The notes: generated by a model from the letters alone, not told the origin. 64,000 nt of DNA from Bacillus renqingensis (GCF_016464375.1 NZ_JADDIU010000013.1:1-64000), one strand, 5' to 3'. Shown: positions 42,205 through 51,975, counted from the first letter of the stretch. Program-made: numbers and translations.

Positions 42205-43402
42205 ATACATACCGGTCGCGGCCTGATAACATCCCGAATAGCATAACGATACCGGAGATGATGATGAGTGTGATAAGCGGGACGGTCCATACTTGGGTTT
42301 TGTCGAACAAATATCCAATAAATAAAGGGCCAATCGCCGCAAGGATATAACCAGTTGATTGTGCCATTCCAGATAGCTCTGCTGCTTGTTTAGCATTCCG
42401 GGAACGAAGCCCGATATAACTTAAAGCCAATGGAAAAATGCCTCCTAAGGAAATACCAATAAAAGTAATACTTACGATTAAAACGGGATAGGATGAGCCT
42501 AGCAGTAACCCGCTAAAACCAATAGCAGAGCACATACTTAACCCAAAAGCAATCCATATTTGAGACCGAAAACGTCCTGCCATCACAGGGATGAAGAAAC
42601 TGAAAGGTAATCCGACAATTTGAGTAAAAGAAAGCAGCCAACCTGCTGTTCCGGTACTGATACCATGACTATGTAAAATTTCAGGCAGCCAGGAAATGGT
42701 TACATAAAACAAAAACGATTGAAATCCCATAAAAATGGCGACTTGCCAAGCGAGAGGTGTCTGCCAGATTCGATTAGAAGAGGATTGAACTCTTTTTATC
42801 CCTATATGACTGCCACGATTAAATTTTAGCAGAAAGGTCCACACCAAGATGGCGAAAACAGCGGGAATCCCCCATACGATTAAGGCCCCTTGCCAGCCTA
42901 GGTTTAAGCCATCTGCTAAAGGAACACTTAGTCCTGATGCTAAGGAGGCGATTAATCCCATTGAGGTTGAATAAACACTTGTGATCAAACCAAATTTTTG
43001 TGGAAATTTATCCTTTGAAACCGCTGGTAAAAGAACATTTCCAATCGCTATACCTGCTCCAACCAAAAGGGTTCCGGCAAATAGAAAAAACGTCAAGGGG
43101 ACGGCACGAATACATAAACCGATTAAAAGAGTGATTAACCCGATTAGTAAAGTTCCCTCATTTGTTAACCGGTTAGCTATTTTTGGAACAATGGGTGACA
43201 TGATGGCAAAAACAACTAACGGCAAACTCATTAATAAACCGGCACTCCAATGTGCCAATCCCACATCTTCCTGAATTTTTCCTACTAGCGGTCCTACTGA
43301 TGTAATAGCGGGGCGCAAATTAAAGGCGACAAGGATAATCCCTGTAACAAGCATAAATGTAGATGTTGATTTCACACGGGTATTTGATTGTTGCAGCTCC
43401 AC
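42203..43402 (-). CDS. CynX/NimT family MFS transporter (YycB-like)
   Basis: A 399-residue carrier with about 12 membrane segments. The family opening FNLRPAITSVGPLVGKIQED and the GVGIAIGNVLLPA-like motif place it with CynX/NimT and B. subtilis YycB. The frame extends to 43450, but GTG 43402 follows AAAGGAG at normal distance and gives the usual start. Substrate unknown; members are linked to cyanate or 2-nitroimidazole. Confidence 0.85.
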   Translation of the reverse strand: MELQQSNTRVKSTSTFMLVTGIILVAFNLRPAITSVGPLVGKIQEDVGLAHWSAGLLMSLPLVVFAIMSPIVPKIANRLTNEGTLLIGLITLLIGLCIRAVPLTFFLFAGTLLVGAGIAIGNVLLPAVSKDKFPQKFGLITSVYSTSMGLIASLASGLSVPLADGLNLGWQGALIVWGIPAVFAILVWTFLLKFNRGSHIGIKRVQSSSNRIWQTPLAWQVAIFMGFQSFLFYVTISWLPEILHSHGISTGTAGWLLSFTQIVGLPFSFFIPVMAGRFRSQIWIAFGLSMCSAIGFSGLLLGSSYPVLIVSITFIGISLGGIFPLALSYIGLRSRNAKQAAELSGMAQSTGYILAAIGPLFIGYLFDKTQVWTVPLITLIIISGIVMLFGMLSGRDRYV

Positions 43403-43707
43403 GAAAAGAAATCTCCTTTCTAATAAAACAAACTTATAAAAGTATAACATAAAAATAGGAGAACAGTTAGGGGCACTAATTTTTTGATACAGGCAGTACG
43501 GGGTTGTTAGTTACTGTCTCTTAGAGGAAGTTGGATCGAAACCTAAAGCAAATGATGTCCCACATTTTATGGAATAGACAGAGCAGGAAAGAGGGTTCAA
43601 TTAAGCCTGTATAAAAGAAATGGACTTTTTGAGGAATGATAAATATAGTAGTAATAGAGGCAAAATAAAATTCATTTGTATTCTTATCAAAACGTTGGAG
43701 GATGAAA
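43403..43707. other. intergenic region, nothing recognised
   Basis: These 305 bases separate two divergent genes. No gene fragment, RNA or repeat was recognised. Promoters for both must lie here, but no pair with good spacing stands out. Confidence 0.5.
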
Positions 43708-44013
43708 ATGAAAAAGCTACTTTTCAAATCTTTACCTTTGATAATAAGCATTGCTATGTTTGGCTGTAATCATTCGGAACGTACACAAGTACAGAGCCAA
43801 CCCGATAAGAAATCAATTGTGGATAATGAACATCATAAACAGAAATTCATTATTAGGAATCATGTAAATGACCCACTTCCACCAGAAGTCGAAAATGTGG
43901 AAGCAATGCCTGATAACGGTGGACCACAGCTGATTCCAAAAGCTGATCCCCATAAACCAATTGTGATTACAAGAATGCCATATTCTAAAAATGGCAAAAA
44001 TCAATCCAACTGA
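43708..44013 (+). CDS. small putative lipoprotein
   Basis: A 101-residue protein with a short basic start, a hydrophobic stretch and a lipobox-like IAMFGC, so Cys at about residue 20 would be lipidated and the rest exposed. The mature part is hydrophilic, with no recognised domain (HHKQKFIIRNHVNDPLPPE). GGAGG six bases before ATG 43708 supports the start; ATG 43702 is also in frame. The next gene starts shortly after its stop. Confidence 0.65.
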   Translation: MKKLLFKSLPLIISIAMFGCNHSERTQVQSQPDKKSIVDNEHHKQKFIIRNHVNDPLPPEVENVEAMPDNGGPQLIPKADPHKPIVITRMPYSKNGKNQSN

Positions 44014-44044
44014 GTGCAATTTACCAATAACGGAGGAGAACATC

Positions 44045-44833
44045 TTGGACCTATTTCAAAAAATCTTGGAGCTTGATATAGCTTATCTTGATACCCTTAC
44101 AAAGCGAATAAACAGACCTTGGGGTTACCTTTTTTATAATGAAGCGCAACCCACCTATTTTGACGCCAATCATGCCCATATTCATGAAAATCCAAAAAAT
44201 TCAAAGGCTGTAATAGAGGAAGTGATTTTGTTTTATAAGGAAAGGAATATAATACCGCGCTTTTATCTTTATAATCTAGAAAAACTATCATCTTTTATGA
44301 AAGAATTAGCTTCATTTAAATTTGGGTTTGAGGAATTAGTCAGCCCGATTCAAATCTGGAACGGTGAAGTTCATGTTCAAAATAAAAGTGAGTATATTTC
44401 AATTGAAAGAGTGACAAAAGAGAATTTTAATGAAGCATTGGAAATCGAGTGTAGTATTAAGGAATTAGGTGGAAGGGAAGTAAGAGAAAAAGCCCTTGCT
44501 GAGGAGTTTAAACACCCTTCATTCTCACATTATCTGCTTCGCTATGACGGTGAAGCATGTGCGACAGCTTGTTTATTTGTGCATGGAGGCCAAGTTCGAA
44601 TGGAGAGCGTCGCGACGAAAGAACAATTCAGAGGCAGGGGGCTGATTGGCGAGCTTATCTATTTTCTGCAAGCAGAGGTGAAGAAAGCCGGCAAAGAAGA
44701 CTTATGGGTCTTCCCGATCAATGAGAAAATTGAAAAAGTATATGCCAAGTATGGATTTATAACGGTGGAAAAATTTATTACAGGCCATGCCTTTTTAGGT
44801 GGGAGCAGTATTAAAGAAATCCAGGAATCTTGA
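44045..44833 (+). CDS. GNAT family N-acetyltransferase
   Basis: A 262-residue protein with a C-terminal GNAT fold at about 120-255. The acetyl-CoA pyrophosphate loop is KEQFRGRGLIGELIYFLQ, preceded by the strand GGQVRMESVA. The N-terminal 110 residues form an extra, unassigned region. The frame opens at ATG 43991, but GGAGGAGAA lies just before TTG 44045, which also avoids overlap with the lipoprotein gene. The substrate is unknown. Confidence 0.8.
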   Translation: MDLFQKILELDIAYLDTLTKRINRPWGYLFYNEAQPTYFDANHAHIHENPKNSKAVIEEVILFYKERNIIPRFYLYNLEKLSSFMKELASFKFGFEELVSPIQIWNGEVHVQNKSEYISIERVTKENFNEALEIECSIKELGGREVREKALAEEFKHPSFSHYLLRYDGEACATACLFVHGGQVRMESVATKEQFRGRGLIGELIYFLQAEVKKAGKEDLWVFPINEKIEKVYAKYGFITVEKFITGHAFLGGSSIKEIQES

Positions 44834-44944
44834 GTCCCGTTCTTACTTAGATAAGCAATAAGTTACGCTTGTTTTTAGTAGGTTACGACTTATGAATCTT
44901 TAGTTAACATAATATATATTATGGAAATAAATCCATACAATCAT

Positions 44945-44972
44945 TTGATTTTCATTATTTTCATGATATAAT
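44945..44972 (+). promoter_or_regulatory. sigma-A promoter of the ATP-grasp gene
   Basis: TTGATT (44945-44950), 16 bases, TATAAT (44967-44972), 59 bases before the start codon. Confidence 0.65.
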
Positions 44973-45030
44973 ATTTTTCCGATTGGAACATAATGGAAGG
45001 TTAGGGACTACAATATGAAAGAGGATTTAA

Positions 45031-46083
45031 ATGAAGATTTGGTTTAACAGATGGTTTACGACCGTTTTGCATTACATAGAAATGATACGCAACAATGAAG
45101 AACAGCGAAAATTTATTATTTACGGCAGTCATCCAAACCGGGATGCACTTTATTTACAATATTGTGATGTTGCATTTCAGGAGCCTGACATCACTGGTGA
45201 CAAATATATCGAGTTTTGTCTTGATTTTTGTAAAACCCATGCCATTGATATCTTCATTCCGCGCATGGAAAACATGCGAATTTCAAGACGACTGGCTGAT
45301 TTTGAAGCTATTGGGGTGAAAGTGTTAGTTTGTCCTGATGCGGAACTGATGGAAATGATGGATAATAAGGCCGTCACCTACCAAGAACTTTTGAAGAAGG
45401 ATGGCGGGCCAATATTCTCAATACCTGATTATGAAGTTGTAAATAACGTCGGCGATTTCAAAAAAGCATATACAGCACTTAGCAAGAAAGGGCATAAGGT
45501 TTGTTTTAAACCGGTTATTGGGGAAGGGGCTAACGGCTTTCGTGTCATTAAGGATGAAATTGATTCAATCGAACAGCTTTTTCATCATGGCACTAGTTTT
45601 CGCATCCCTTTCAATTATGCCTGCGAAATTTTAGGCCAGCAGGAAACTTTTCCGGATTTAATGGTAATGGAGTATCTGAATGGAAGGGAATACAGTATTG
45701 ATTGTGTGGCATCCCGGGACAAATTATATGCGGTGATACCGAGAATGAAAGGTGATGGGAGGGTGCGCGAGCTTGTGGACCATCGTGAGCTTATCAAGCT
45801 TGCTCACCAATTTCATCGTGAATATAAAATACCATATATTTTCAACATTCAGGTGAAATATAACAACGGAATTCCGAAACTGCTGGAAATTAACCCACGC
45901 ATGAGTGGAGGGATGCATATCAGCTGTCTCACTGGAATCAACCTGCCCTACCTTGCCCTCAAAATACTGCTCGGCGAACGGGTCGATGCCAAGCAGCTAA
46001 AACCTAAATTCGGCATCCGTGCCAGCCACATTGAAAAGGAAATGATTTTGGTGTCAGGCACCGTAAAAAGACATTTTTATTGA
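45031..46083 (+). CDS. ATP-grasp domain protein with a repeat-derived C-terminus
   Basis: A 350-residue ATP-grasp ligase-like protein resembling the carbamoyl-phosphate-synthase branch. An N-terminal Rossmann-like part (FIIYGSHPNRDALYLQYCDV) precedes the ATP-grasp fold: CFKPVIGEGANGFRVIKD, MVMEYLNGREYSIDC and the metal-binding LLEINPRMSGGMH. AAAGAGGA precedes ATG 45031. The substrate is unknown. The last 10-12 residues (VSGTVKRHFY) and the TGA stop are encoded by an inserted inverted-repeat element (46044-46177), so the native C-terminus has been replaced. The core fold is complete, and the protein may still be active. Confidence 0.8.
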   Translation: MKIWFNRWFTTVLHYIEMIRNNEEQRKFIIYGSHPNRDALYLQYCDVAFQEPDITGDKYIEFCLDFCKTHAIDIFIPRMENMRISRRLADFEAIGVKVLVCPDAELMEMMDNKAVTYQELLKKDGGPIFSIPDYEVVNNVGDFKKAYTALSKKGHKVCFKPVIGEGANGFRVIKDEIDSIEQLFHHGTSFRIPFNYACEILGQQETFPDLMVMEYLNGREYSIDCVASRDKLYAVIPRMKGDGRVRELVDHRELIKLAHQFHREYKIPYIFNIQVKYNNGIPKLLEINPRMSGGMHISCLTGINLPYLALKILLGERVDAKQLKPKFGIRASHIEKEMILVSGTVKRHFY

Positions 46084-46177
46084 CTTTGTATCCATAAAAT
46101 AGGGGGAGAGGCAGAAAACCCCAATTTGTCTACCCCAGAAAGACAAATGTCCACGAATGGTGCCAGGCACCAAAATC
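46044..46177. mobile_element. 134-bp MITE-like element with 19-bp terminal inverted repeats
   Basis: The left end GATTTTGGTGTCAGGCACC (46044-46062) and the complement of the right end, GATTTTGGTGCCTGGCACC (46159-46177), match at 17 of 19 positions. The interior has no ORF but contains the ACCCCAGA / GACAAAT segment seen again at 51912-51975. It lacks a transposase, so it would be non-autonomous. It overlaps the 3' end of the ATP-grasp gene. Confidence 0.7.
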
Positions 46178-46209
46178 TGTGCTAAAGTATGGTGTGGGGG
46201 GGAGTTGGT

Positions 46210-47721
46210 ATGGATAGTAAGTGGCTGATTGCGGATCGGGATTTGAACGAGCGGGAGGGGTTGAAGTGGCTGCTGAAGTCATCTTCGATTTCGGTGGCGA
46301 ATATTATTTTGGCGAGGGATTATCAGGAGTTTGTGGTGTTGTTTGAGCGGGAGTCTCCAGATGTTGTGCTGCTGGAGCTTGATATGGTTAGCAGGGATGA
46401 TTGGTCCTCCTTTCGTGATTTGATGCAAATTTACTCACCGGTATTGCTGTTAACCAGTGCGGAGGCGACATTTGAAAAGGCAAGACTGGCGATTGATATG
46501 CAGGCCTTGGACTTCATGATTAAACCTTTTTCCATTACCAAGGTTAAATCGGCCTACCAAAAGGCTTACCGTGGGCTGTTATCAAAAACCCATCCAACCG
46601 GAATGAACAATCCAAACTCCTATAAAGACGTTTCGTATGAAGCTCTATTTATAGAACAATCTAACCGAACAGAGAATTATCACATGGCCGCGTTTCAAAC
46701 CGAAAGCAAAGGGTGCTTGCCCACCCTCAAAGCGTTTTTAACCGAGTATTTCTTCAAAGATTTGCACGGTGTCTTTCCATTGAGTGATATGGTCCTGCTT
46801 CTGTTTACAGAAAAATGCCAAAATACGAAGGAACAGTGCCAAAAGGCGATGAGACGGTGGGAAGAAGAATTCTCGGAACCGCTTGCCGTTGTCATCCATT
46901 CAGAACATTCCACCGGACTTTCGCTTAATCAGAAATATTTGCAAACAAGAAAAATGCTTGAGCTTACCTATTATAAAGGCTACCGCCAGGTGATTGAGGC
47001 TGAATACAAACAAGAGTGGGTTCATATCGACCCTCTTTTAACGCCGCCAGAGCAGCGGACCTGGGTGGACATGCTGACAAACTTTTCTTTAGAAAAAATA
47101 AAGACGTGGCTCTACAATGAATTCCTGCAAGTGAACGATCCGTACCCTGACCCTGGACTGGTCAGAATCAGGCTGACGAGCATCCTTGCGCAGATAAGGA
47201 GATATATGATGACCTATTATCTTGATGAAGATCCTAGTTTTGAGCAGGAATACCGCTATATTTTTAATTCAATCTTATATGACGCTGTTCTGTATCGAAC
47301 GGTGCAAAACTTGATATTATTTATTCAAAAAATTTTTCACGGTGCTGAGTCCAGTATTCGCCATTTCAAACAAGATCCGATTGAACGCGGTATTGCCTAT
47401 ATGGAGGCTAATTATTCGAATAGTGATTTAAGGCTTGAGGATGTAGCCTCTTATGTCGATCGAAATCCATCTTATTTTAGTCATTTGTTAATGGTAAAAA
47501 CGGGTTCTAGCTTTACAGATGTGATGACAGGAATTAGGATAAAGGAAGCAAAACGCTTGTTACTTGAATCAAGCAAGCCAATTAAAGAAATTTCAGCGCT
47601 TGTCGGGTACCAAAATGCCAATTACTTTAGCAGAATGTTTAAACAGCTTGTAGGGATGTCACCACGAGAGTTCCGCAGTAAAAAAGTAGATAGGGCGATG
47701 GATAAAATAGACTCCATATAA
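46210..47721 (+). CDS. AraC-type response-regulator-like protein with altered receiver
   Basis: A 503-residue protein of YesN-like layout. The N-terminal receiver (about 1-120) keeps Asp9, the Thr/Ser of LLTSAEA and the Lys of MIKPFS, but the phosphoacceptor Asp is Glu56 (VVLLELDM). A long middle region follows, then a C-terminal AraC helix-turn-helix pair (about 400-500: LRLEDVASYVDRNPSYFSHL, IKEISALVGYQNANYFSRMF). A Glu at this site often mimics the phosphorylated state, so activity may be independent of a kinase. No histidine kinase gene is nearby. ATG 46210 with GGGGGGAG upstream is chosen. It lies upstream of the hut genes, but a link is unproven. Confidence 0.82.
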   Translation: MDSKWLIADRDLNEREGLKWLLKSSSISVANIILARDYQEFVVLFERESPDVVLLELDMVSRDDWSSFRDLMQIYSPVLLLTSAEATFEKARLAIDMQALDFMIKPFSITKVKSAYQKAYRGLLSKTHPTGMNNPNSYKDVSYEALFIEQSNRTENYHMAAFQTESKGCLPTLKAFLTEYFFKDLHGVFPLSDMVLLLFTEKCQNTKEQCQKAMRRWEEEFSEPLAVVIHSEHSTGLSLNQKYLQTRKMLELTYYKGYRQVIEAEYKQEWVHIDPLLTPPEQRTWVDMLTNFSLEKIKTWLYNEFLQVNDPYPDPGLVRIRLTSILAQIRRYMMTYYLDEDPSFEQEYRYIFNSILYDAVLYRTVQNLILFIQKIFHGAESSIRHFKQDPIERGIAYMEANYSNSDLRLEDVASYVDRNPSYFSHLLMVKTGSSFTDVMTGIRIKEAKRLLLESSKPIKEISALVGYQNANYFSRMFKQLVGMSPREFRSKKVDRAMDKIDSI

Positions 47722-47739
47722 GCGGAGTCTTATTTTTTC
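47709..47739 (+). terminator. terminator overlapping the end of the AraC-type gene
   Basis: AGACTCC (47709-47715) pairs with GGAGTCT (47724-47730), followed by TATTTTTT. The next 170 bases to hutU are very AT-rich; a TATAAT at 47869-47874 may belong to the hut promoter, but its -35 box is poor. Confidence 0.8.
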
Positions 47740-47910
47740 TAAAAAAATTTACCATTTCTAAAAAAAAGGCTATTAAATGTGTCATTTCCCTTCTAATATA
47801 TCACTAAATAATATAAAAAATATCTATTTTCTATTTTTTAAGTAATATTTTTCAGAAGATTACCATTTTATAATAAAAATAAGTTAAACCTCAAAAAAGG
47901 AGTGGATTAG

Positions 47911-49587
47911 ATGGAAACAAAAATCTCACAATCAAGAGTTGTTAAAAATTACACTGGGACTGAATTACATGCAAAGGGTTGGATTCAAGAGGCAGCACTT
48001 CGAATGTTATTGAACAATCTTGATCAGGAAGTTGCCGAGAGACCAGAGGATTTGGTTGTATACGGTGGAATCGGTAAGGCCGCCCGCAACTGGGAATCTT
48101 TTGATGCAATCGTGAAAACGCTTTTACAGTTAGAAGACGATGAAACCTTGTTAATTCAATCCGGTAAACCGGTCGTTGTCTGGAAGACCCATAAAGACGC
48201 ACCGCGGGTATTGCTCGCGAACTCGAACTTAGTGCCTGCATGGGCGAATTGGGAGCATTTTCATGAGCTCGATAAAAAGGGACTGATGATGTATGGTCAA
48301 ATGACAGCAGGAAGCTGGATATATATTGGCAGTCAGGGAATTGTCCAAGGAACCTATGAAACCTTTGCTGAGCTTGCCCGTCAGGAATATGGTGGTTCGT
48401 TAAAACATACCATTACACTTACAGCCGGTCTTGGCGGCATGGGCGGGGCACAGCCATTAGCTGTGACAATGAACGATGGGGTCTGTATCGCCATTGAGGT
48501 GGATGAAACAAGAATCGACCGCCGGATAGAAACAAGATACCTGGATGTAAAAACAGCTGATTTAGATGAAGCGTTAAAAATGGCGGATGAAGCGAAGGCT
48601 GCCGGTAAGGCATTATCCATTGGTTTGTTAGGGAACGCTGCTGAAATACTGCCGCGGATGATTGAAAAAGGGTTTAATCCAGATGTATTAACAGACCAAA
48701 CGTCGGCCCATGACCCGTTAAATGGATATGTTCCTGTCGGGTTCAGCCTTGAACAGGCGGTTGAATTACGCAAAAGCAATCCGGAAAAATATGTAAAGCT
48801 TTCGAAGCAAAGTATGGCTGCACACGTGAGGGCAATGCTTGAGATGCAGCAAAAAGGGGCAGTGACCTTTGATTATGGCAATAACATTCGTCAGGTTGCA
48901 AAGGATGAAGGCGTCGAGAATGCCTTTGATTTTCCGGGATTCGTTCCAGCTTATATTCGTCCGCTATTCTGTGAAGGAAAAGGTCCGTTCCGCTGGGCTG
49001 CATTATCCGGCAATCCAGATGATATCCGTAAGATTGACGAGGCTCTGCTTCGTGAATTTAAGGATGATGAGCATCTTTGCAAATGGATAAGAATGGCACA
49101 GGAAAAAATTGCATTCCAAGGGCTGCCGGCACGGATATGCTGGTTAGGGTATGGTGACCGTGCACGCTTCGGTAAGTTAATCAATGATATGGTGGCATCA
49201 GGTGAAGTATCTGCACCGATTGTCATTGGCCGCGACCACTTGGATGCTGGTTCTGTCGCTTCGCCTAACCGGGAAACAGAGGCGATGAAAGACGGCAGTG
49301 ATGCAGTTTCCGATTGGCCAATCCTGAACGCTCTCATTAATGCAGTAGGCGGAGCAAGCTGGGTGTCACTGCATCATGGCGGCGGCGTTGGCATGGGGTA
49401 TTCACAGCATGCCGGAATGGTGATCGTCGCTGACGGGACAAAAGATGCTGAAGTTCGCCTGCAGCGCGTATTAACAACTGACCCGGGTATGGGGGTTGTC
49501 CGCCACGCCGATGCCGGTTATGAACTTGCGATTAAAACAGCGAAGGAAAAAGGCATTCATATGCCAATGTTAAAACAAGATGAATAG
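47911..49587 (+). CDS. hutU: urocanate hydratase (urocanase)
   Basis: A 558-residue NAD-dependent enzyme for the second step of histidine degradation, converting urocanate to imidazolonepropionate. Conserved parts are visible: the NAD-binding [20 protein letters not shown]-type glycine stretch, [15 protein letters not shown] and the [15 protein letters not shown] region. Length matches B. subtilis HutU (552). AAAAAAGGAG precedes ATG 47911. It leads hutU-hutI-hutG. The preceding enzyme HutH and the regulator HutP, adjacent in B. subtilis, are not in the window. Confidence 0.96.
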   Translation: METKISQSRVVKNYTGTELHAKGWIQEAALRMLLNNLDQEVAERPEDLVVYGGIGKAARNWESFDAIVKTLLQLEDDETLLIQSGKPVVVWKTHKDAPRVLLANSNLVPAWANWEHFHELDKKGLMMYGQMTAGSWIYIGSQGIVQGTYETFAELARQEYGGSLKHTITLTAGLGGMGGAQPLAVTMNDGVCIAIEVDETRIDRRIETRYLDVKTADLDEALKMADEAKAAGKALSIGLLGNAAEILPRMIEKGFNPDVLTDQTSAHDPLNGYVPVGFSLEQAVELRKSNPEKYVKLSKQSMAAHVRAMLEMQQKGAVTFDYGNNIRQVAKDEGVENAFDFPGFVPAYIRPLFCEGKGPFRWAALSGNPDDIRKIDEALLREFKDDEHLCKWIRMAQEKIAFQGLPARICWLGYGDRARFGKLINDMVASGEVSAPIVIGRDHLDAGSVASPNRETEAMKDGSDAVSDWPILNALINAVGGASWVSLHHGGGVGMGYSQHAGMVIVADGTKDAEVRLQRVLTTDPGMGVVRHADAGYELAIKTAKEKGIHMPMLKQDE

Positions 49588-49645
49588 ATTTTTAAAAAAT
49601 GATATATCTGCCATTGTAAGTCAATAGAATGAGAGGATGAAGAAA

Positions 49646-50938
49646 TTGAGTAAAGCAATTTTTATTAGAAATGCGGCTCAGCTTATCACTCTACAGGGGA
49701 GCTCCGATGCTCCCCGTGTCAAGGGGGAGATGTCTGAGCTCGGAATTATCGAAAACGGAAGCGTTTGGATAGAAGATGGTGTGATTAGAGCAGTTGGTAC
49801 AGACGCGGAACTGTCAGCTAAATATGCAGAACGCCTTGCAGATGCTGAAGTGGTAGATGCGGCCGGAAAGCTTGTCACACCAGGACTCGTAGACCCGCAC
49901 ACCCATCTTGTTCATGCCGGCAGCCGGGAAAATGAATTTAATATGCGGTTGCAGGGGGCGACCTATATGGAAATCATGAATGCCGGCGGCGGAATCCATG
50001 CGACGACAAGAGCGACGAAGGCTGCTACACATGAAGAGCTTTTTCAACAAAGCTATGAACGCTTAAATCAATTTTTACAGCACGGTGTCACAACGGTAGA
50101 AGCGAAAAGCGGGTACGGAATGGATTGGGATACGGAGCGAAAGCAGCTGGAAGTGGCAAAACAGCTTAATGAACAGCATGTAATCGATATCGTTTCAACC
50201 TTTATGGGTGCACATGCGGTTCCAAAAGAGTATAAGGAGCGGCCGGATGAATTTGTACAGCTGCTCGTTGAAGAGATGATTCCTAAAGTGGCGGAATTAG
50301 GTCTAGCGGAATTTAATGATGTGTTTTGTGAAAAAGGGGTATTCACTCCAGAACAGTCAAAGGTGATTTTGGAGGCTGGCAAGCGTCATGGACTAATTCC
50401 AAAAATTCATGCCGATGAGATTGAACCATATAAAGGGGCCGAGCTAGCGGCTGAGGTTGGCGCGATTTCGGCGGACCATCTTCTGAAGGCCTCTGAACAA
50501 GGCATGAATGCGATGGCAGAAAAAGGCGTCGTCGGCGTATTGCTGCCGGGGACAGCTTTCTTTTTAATGGCTGAGTCAGCGAATGGCCGCAAAATGATTG
50601 ACCTAGGGGTACCGGTGGCATTGTCAACCGACTGCAATCCTGGTTCATCACCAACCATCTCCATGCCATTTATTATGAGTTTAGGCTGCATGAAGATGGG
50701 AATGACACCAGCCGAAGTGATTACCGCTGCAACGATTAATGCGGCCCACGCGATTAATCGCGGTCGTGAAATTGGCAGCCTGGAGGTCGGCAAAAAAGCA
50801 GACGTGACCATTTTTAACACTGAAAATTATATGAAGTTGCAATACTCTTATGGAGTAAATCATACGGATACGGTTGTGAAAAATGGCTATGTCGTCGTAA
50901 GAGGAGGTCATTTAGTTGAAGAGCTTTCTCTATCCTAA
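49646..50938 (+). CDS. hutI: imidazolonepropionase
   Basis: A 430-residue amidohydrolase that opens imidazolonepropionate to formiminoglutamate. Metal-binding GLVDPHTHLVHAGSRENEF, the central GAHAVPKEY and KIHADEIEP, and the late STDCNPGSSPTISMP all fit HutI. Two starts are possible: TTG 49646, nine bases after GAGAGG, gives the usual N-terminus; ATG 49637 abuts the ribosome site. The end overlaps hutG by 23 bases. Confidence 0.95.
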   Translation: MSKAIFIRNAAQLITLQGSSDAPRVKGEMSELGIIENGSVWIEDGVIRAVGTDAELSAKYAERLADAEVVDAAGKLVTPGLVDPHTHLVHAGSRENEFNMRLQGATYMEIMNAGGGIHATTRATKAATHEELFQQSYERLNQFLQHGVTTVEAKSGYGMDWDTERKQLEVAKQLNEQHVIDIVSTFMGAHAVPKEYKERPDEFVQLLVEEMIPKVAELGLAEFNDVFCEKGVFTPEQSKVILEAGKRHGLIPKIHADEIEPYKGAELAAEVGAISADHLLKASEQGMNAMAEKGVVGVLLPGTAFFLMAESANGRKMIDLGVPVALSTDCNPGSSPTISMPFIMSLGCMKMGMTPAEVITAATINAAHAINRGREIGSLEVGKKADVTIFNTENYMKLQYSYGVNHTDTVVKNGYVVVRGGHLVEELSLS

Positions 50939-51911
50939 ACTGATCCCACCCAGCTTTACTTGGGTAAAACCTGATAGCCCGACCGCTCCCACAAAGATTC
51001 ATGAGTGGATTGAGCCATTATCTGCTGCTTCTGATCCGGAAAAGTGCAAGGGTGCTGATTTTGTTGTGGTCGGCGTCCCGCTTTCACGTTCATCGATTAG
51101 CGCCTCTGGTGCATCCGAATTCCCGGATGCCTTCCGTCGTATGTGGAAGGGTTTTTGTACGTATAATCTCGATGAAGACATCGATTTGTCGGAAATGGTA
51201 GCTGTTGATGTTGGAGATGTTCCGATGCACGTAACGGATATCCGTCGTTGTCATGATAATATAATCGAAGCATCAGCCACTCTTCATAGCCATTTTGTGG
51301 ACTCTAAAATTTGTGCCATTGGCGGTGATCATTCGATCACCGCGATGATGGTAAAGGGAATGCAGAAGGCGAAACCAAATGGAAGAATTGGGATTATCCA
51401 GTTTGATACCCATTTTGACCTGCGGGATCTTTCGGACAATGGCCCATCCAATGGGACACCGATGCGCAACTTGATTGAAAGCGGCGTTGTCCAAGGTTCC
51501 GATATGTATAACATCGGCTTGCACGGTTTTTTCAATACGATAGATTTAAAGCAATATGCTGATGAAAAAGGCGTCCATTACATTACGGTGGGAAAGGCGA
51601 GGAAAAAAGGAATTGAACAAACGGTCAAGGAATGTCTAGAGAATTTGGCGGCAAAGGTAGATACTATTTATTTAACCGTCGACATGGATGTCCTTGACAT
51701 CGCTTATGCCCCAGGGGTACCGGCATCAACACCAGGGGGAATGACAACAGCCGAACTGTTAGAAGGAGTACTAACAGCGGCCAAACATCCAAAAGTAAAC
51801 GCCATGGACATCGTCTGTCTCGACCCATTAAAAGACACCCACGTACAACCAACGGTCAAACTCGGCACCCACATCTTTTTAACCTTTTTAACAGGGGTAA
51901 TGTTGCGATAG
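50916..51911 (+). CDS. hutG: formimidoylglutamase
   Basis: A 331-residue arginase-family hydrolase that releases formamide from formiminoglutamate to give glutamate. The two-manganese site motifs are GGDHSITA, FDTHFDLRD and TVDMDVLDIAYAPGVPAS. Length is near the B. subtilis HutG (319). Start at TTG 50916, six bases after AGAGGAGGT, inside the end of hutI. hutM (permease) does not follow; a repeat relic begins at the stop codon. Confidence 0.95.
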   Translation: MKSFLYPKLIPPSFTWVKPDSPTAPTKIHEWIEPLSAASDPEKCKGADFVVVGVPLSRSSISASGASEFPDAFRRMWKGFCTYNLDEDIDLSEMVAVDVGDVPMHVTDIRRCHDNIIEASATLHSHFVDSKICAIGGDHSITAMMVKGMQKAKPNGRIGIIQFDTHFDLRDLSDNGPSNGTPMRNLIESGVVQGSDMYNIGLHGFFNTIDLKQYADEKGVHYITVGKARKKGIEQTVKECLENLAAKVDTIYLTVDMDVLDIAYAPGVPASTPGGMTTAELLEGVLTAAKHPKVNAMDIVCLDPLKDTHVQPTVKLGTHIFLTFLTGVMLR

Positions 51912-51975
51912 ATTGGTGTCAGGCACTACAAAAAGACAATTTGGGTAATTTGTCCGTCTGGGGTGGACAGTGTTT
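51912..51975 (+). repeat. relic of the GGTGTCAGGCACC repeat family
   Basis: GATTGGTGTCAGGCACT starts at 51912, directly after the hutG stop. The following AAAAAGACA and the TTTGTC...TCTGGGGTGGACA segment match the interior of the 46044-46177 element in inverted order. The right terminal repeat is missing. It forms the first part of a 385-base gap; the rest (51976-52296) holds one terminator and nothing else recognised. Confidence 0.7.

Noticed and set aside
48381-49337. Minus-strand open frames of up to 130 codons opposite hutU
   Set aside because: They are Ser/Pro/Cys-rich antisense shadows of a well-conserved enzyme with no start signals.
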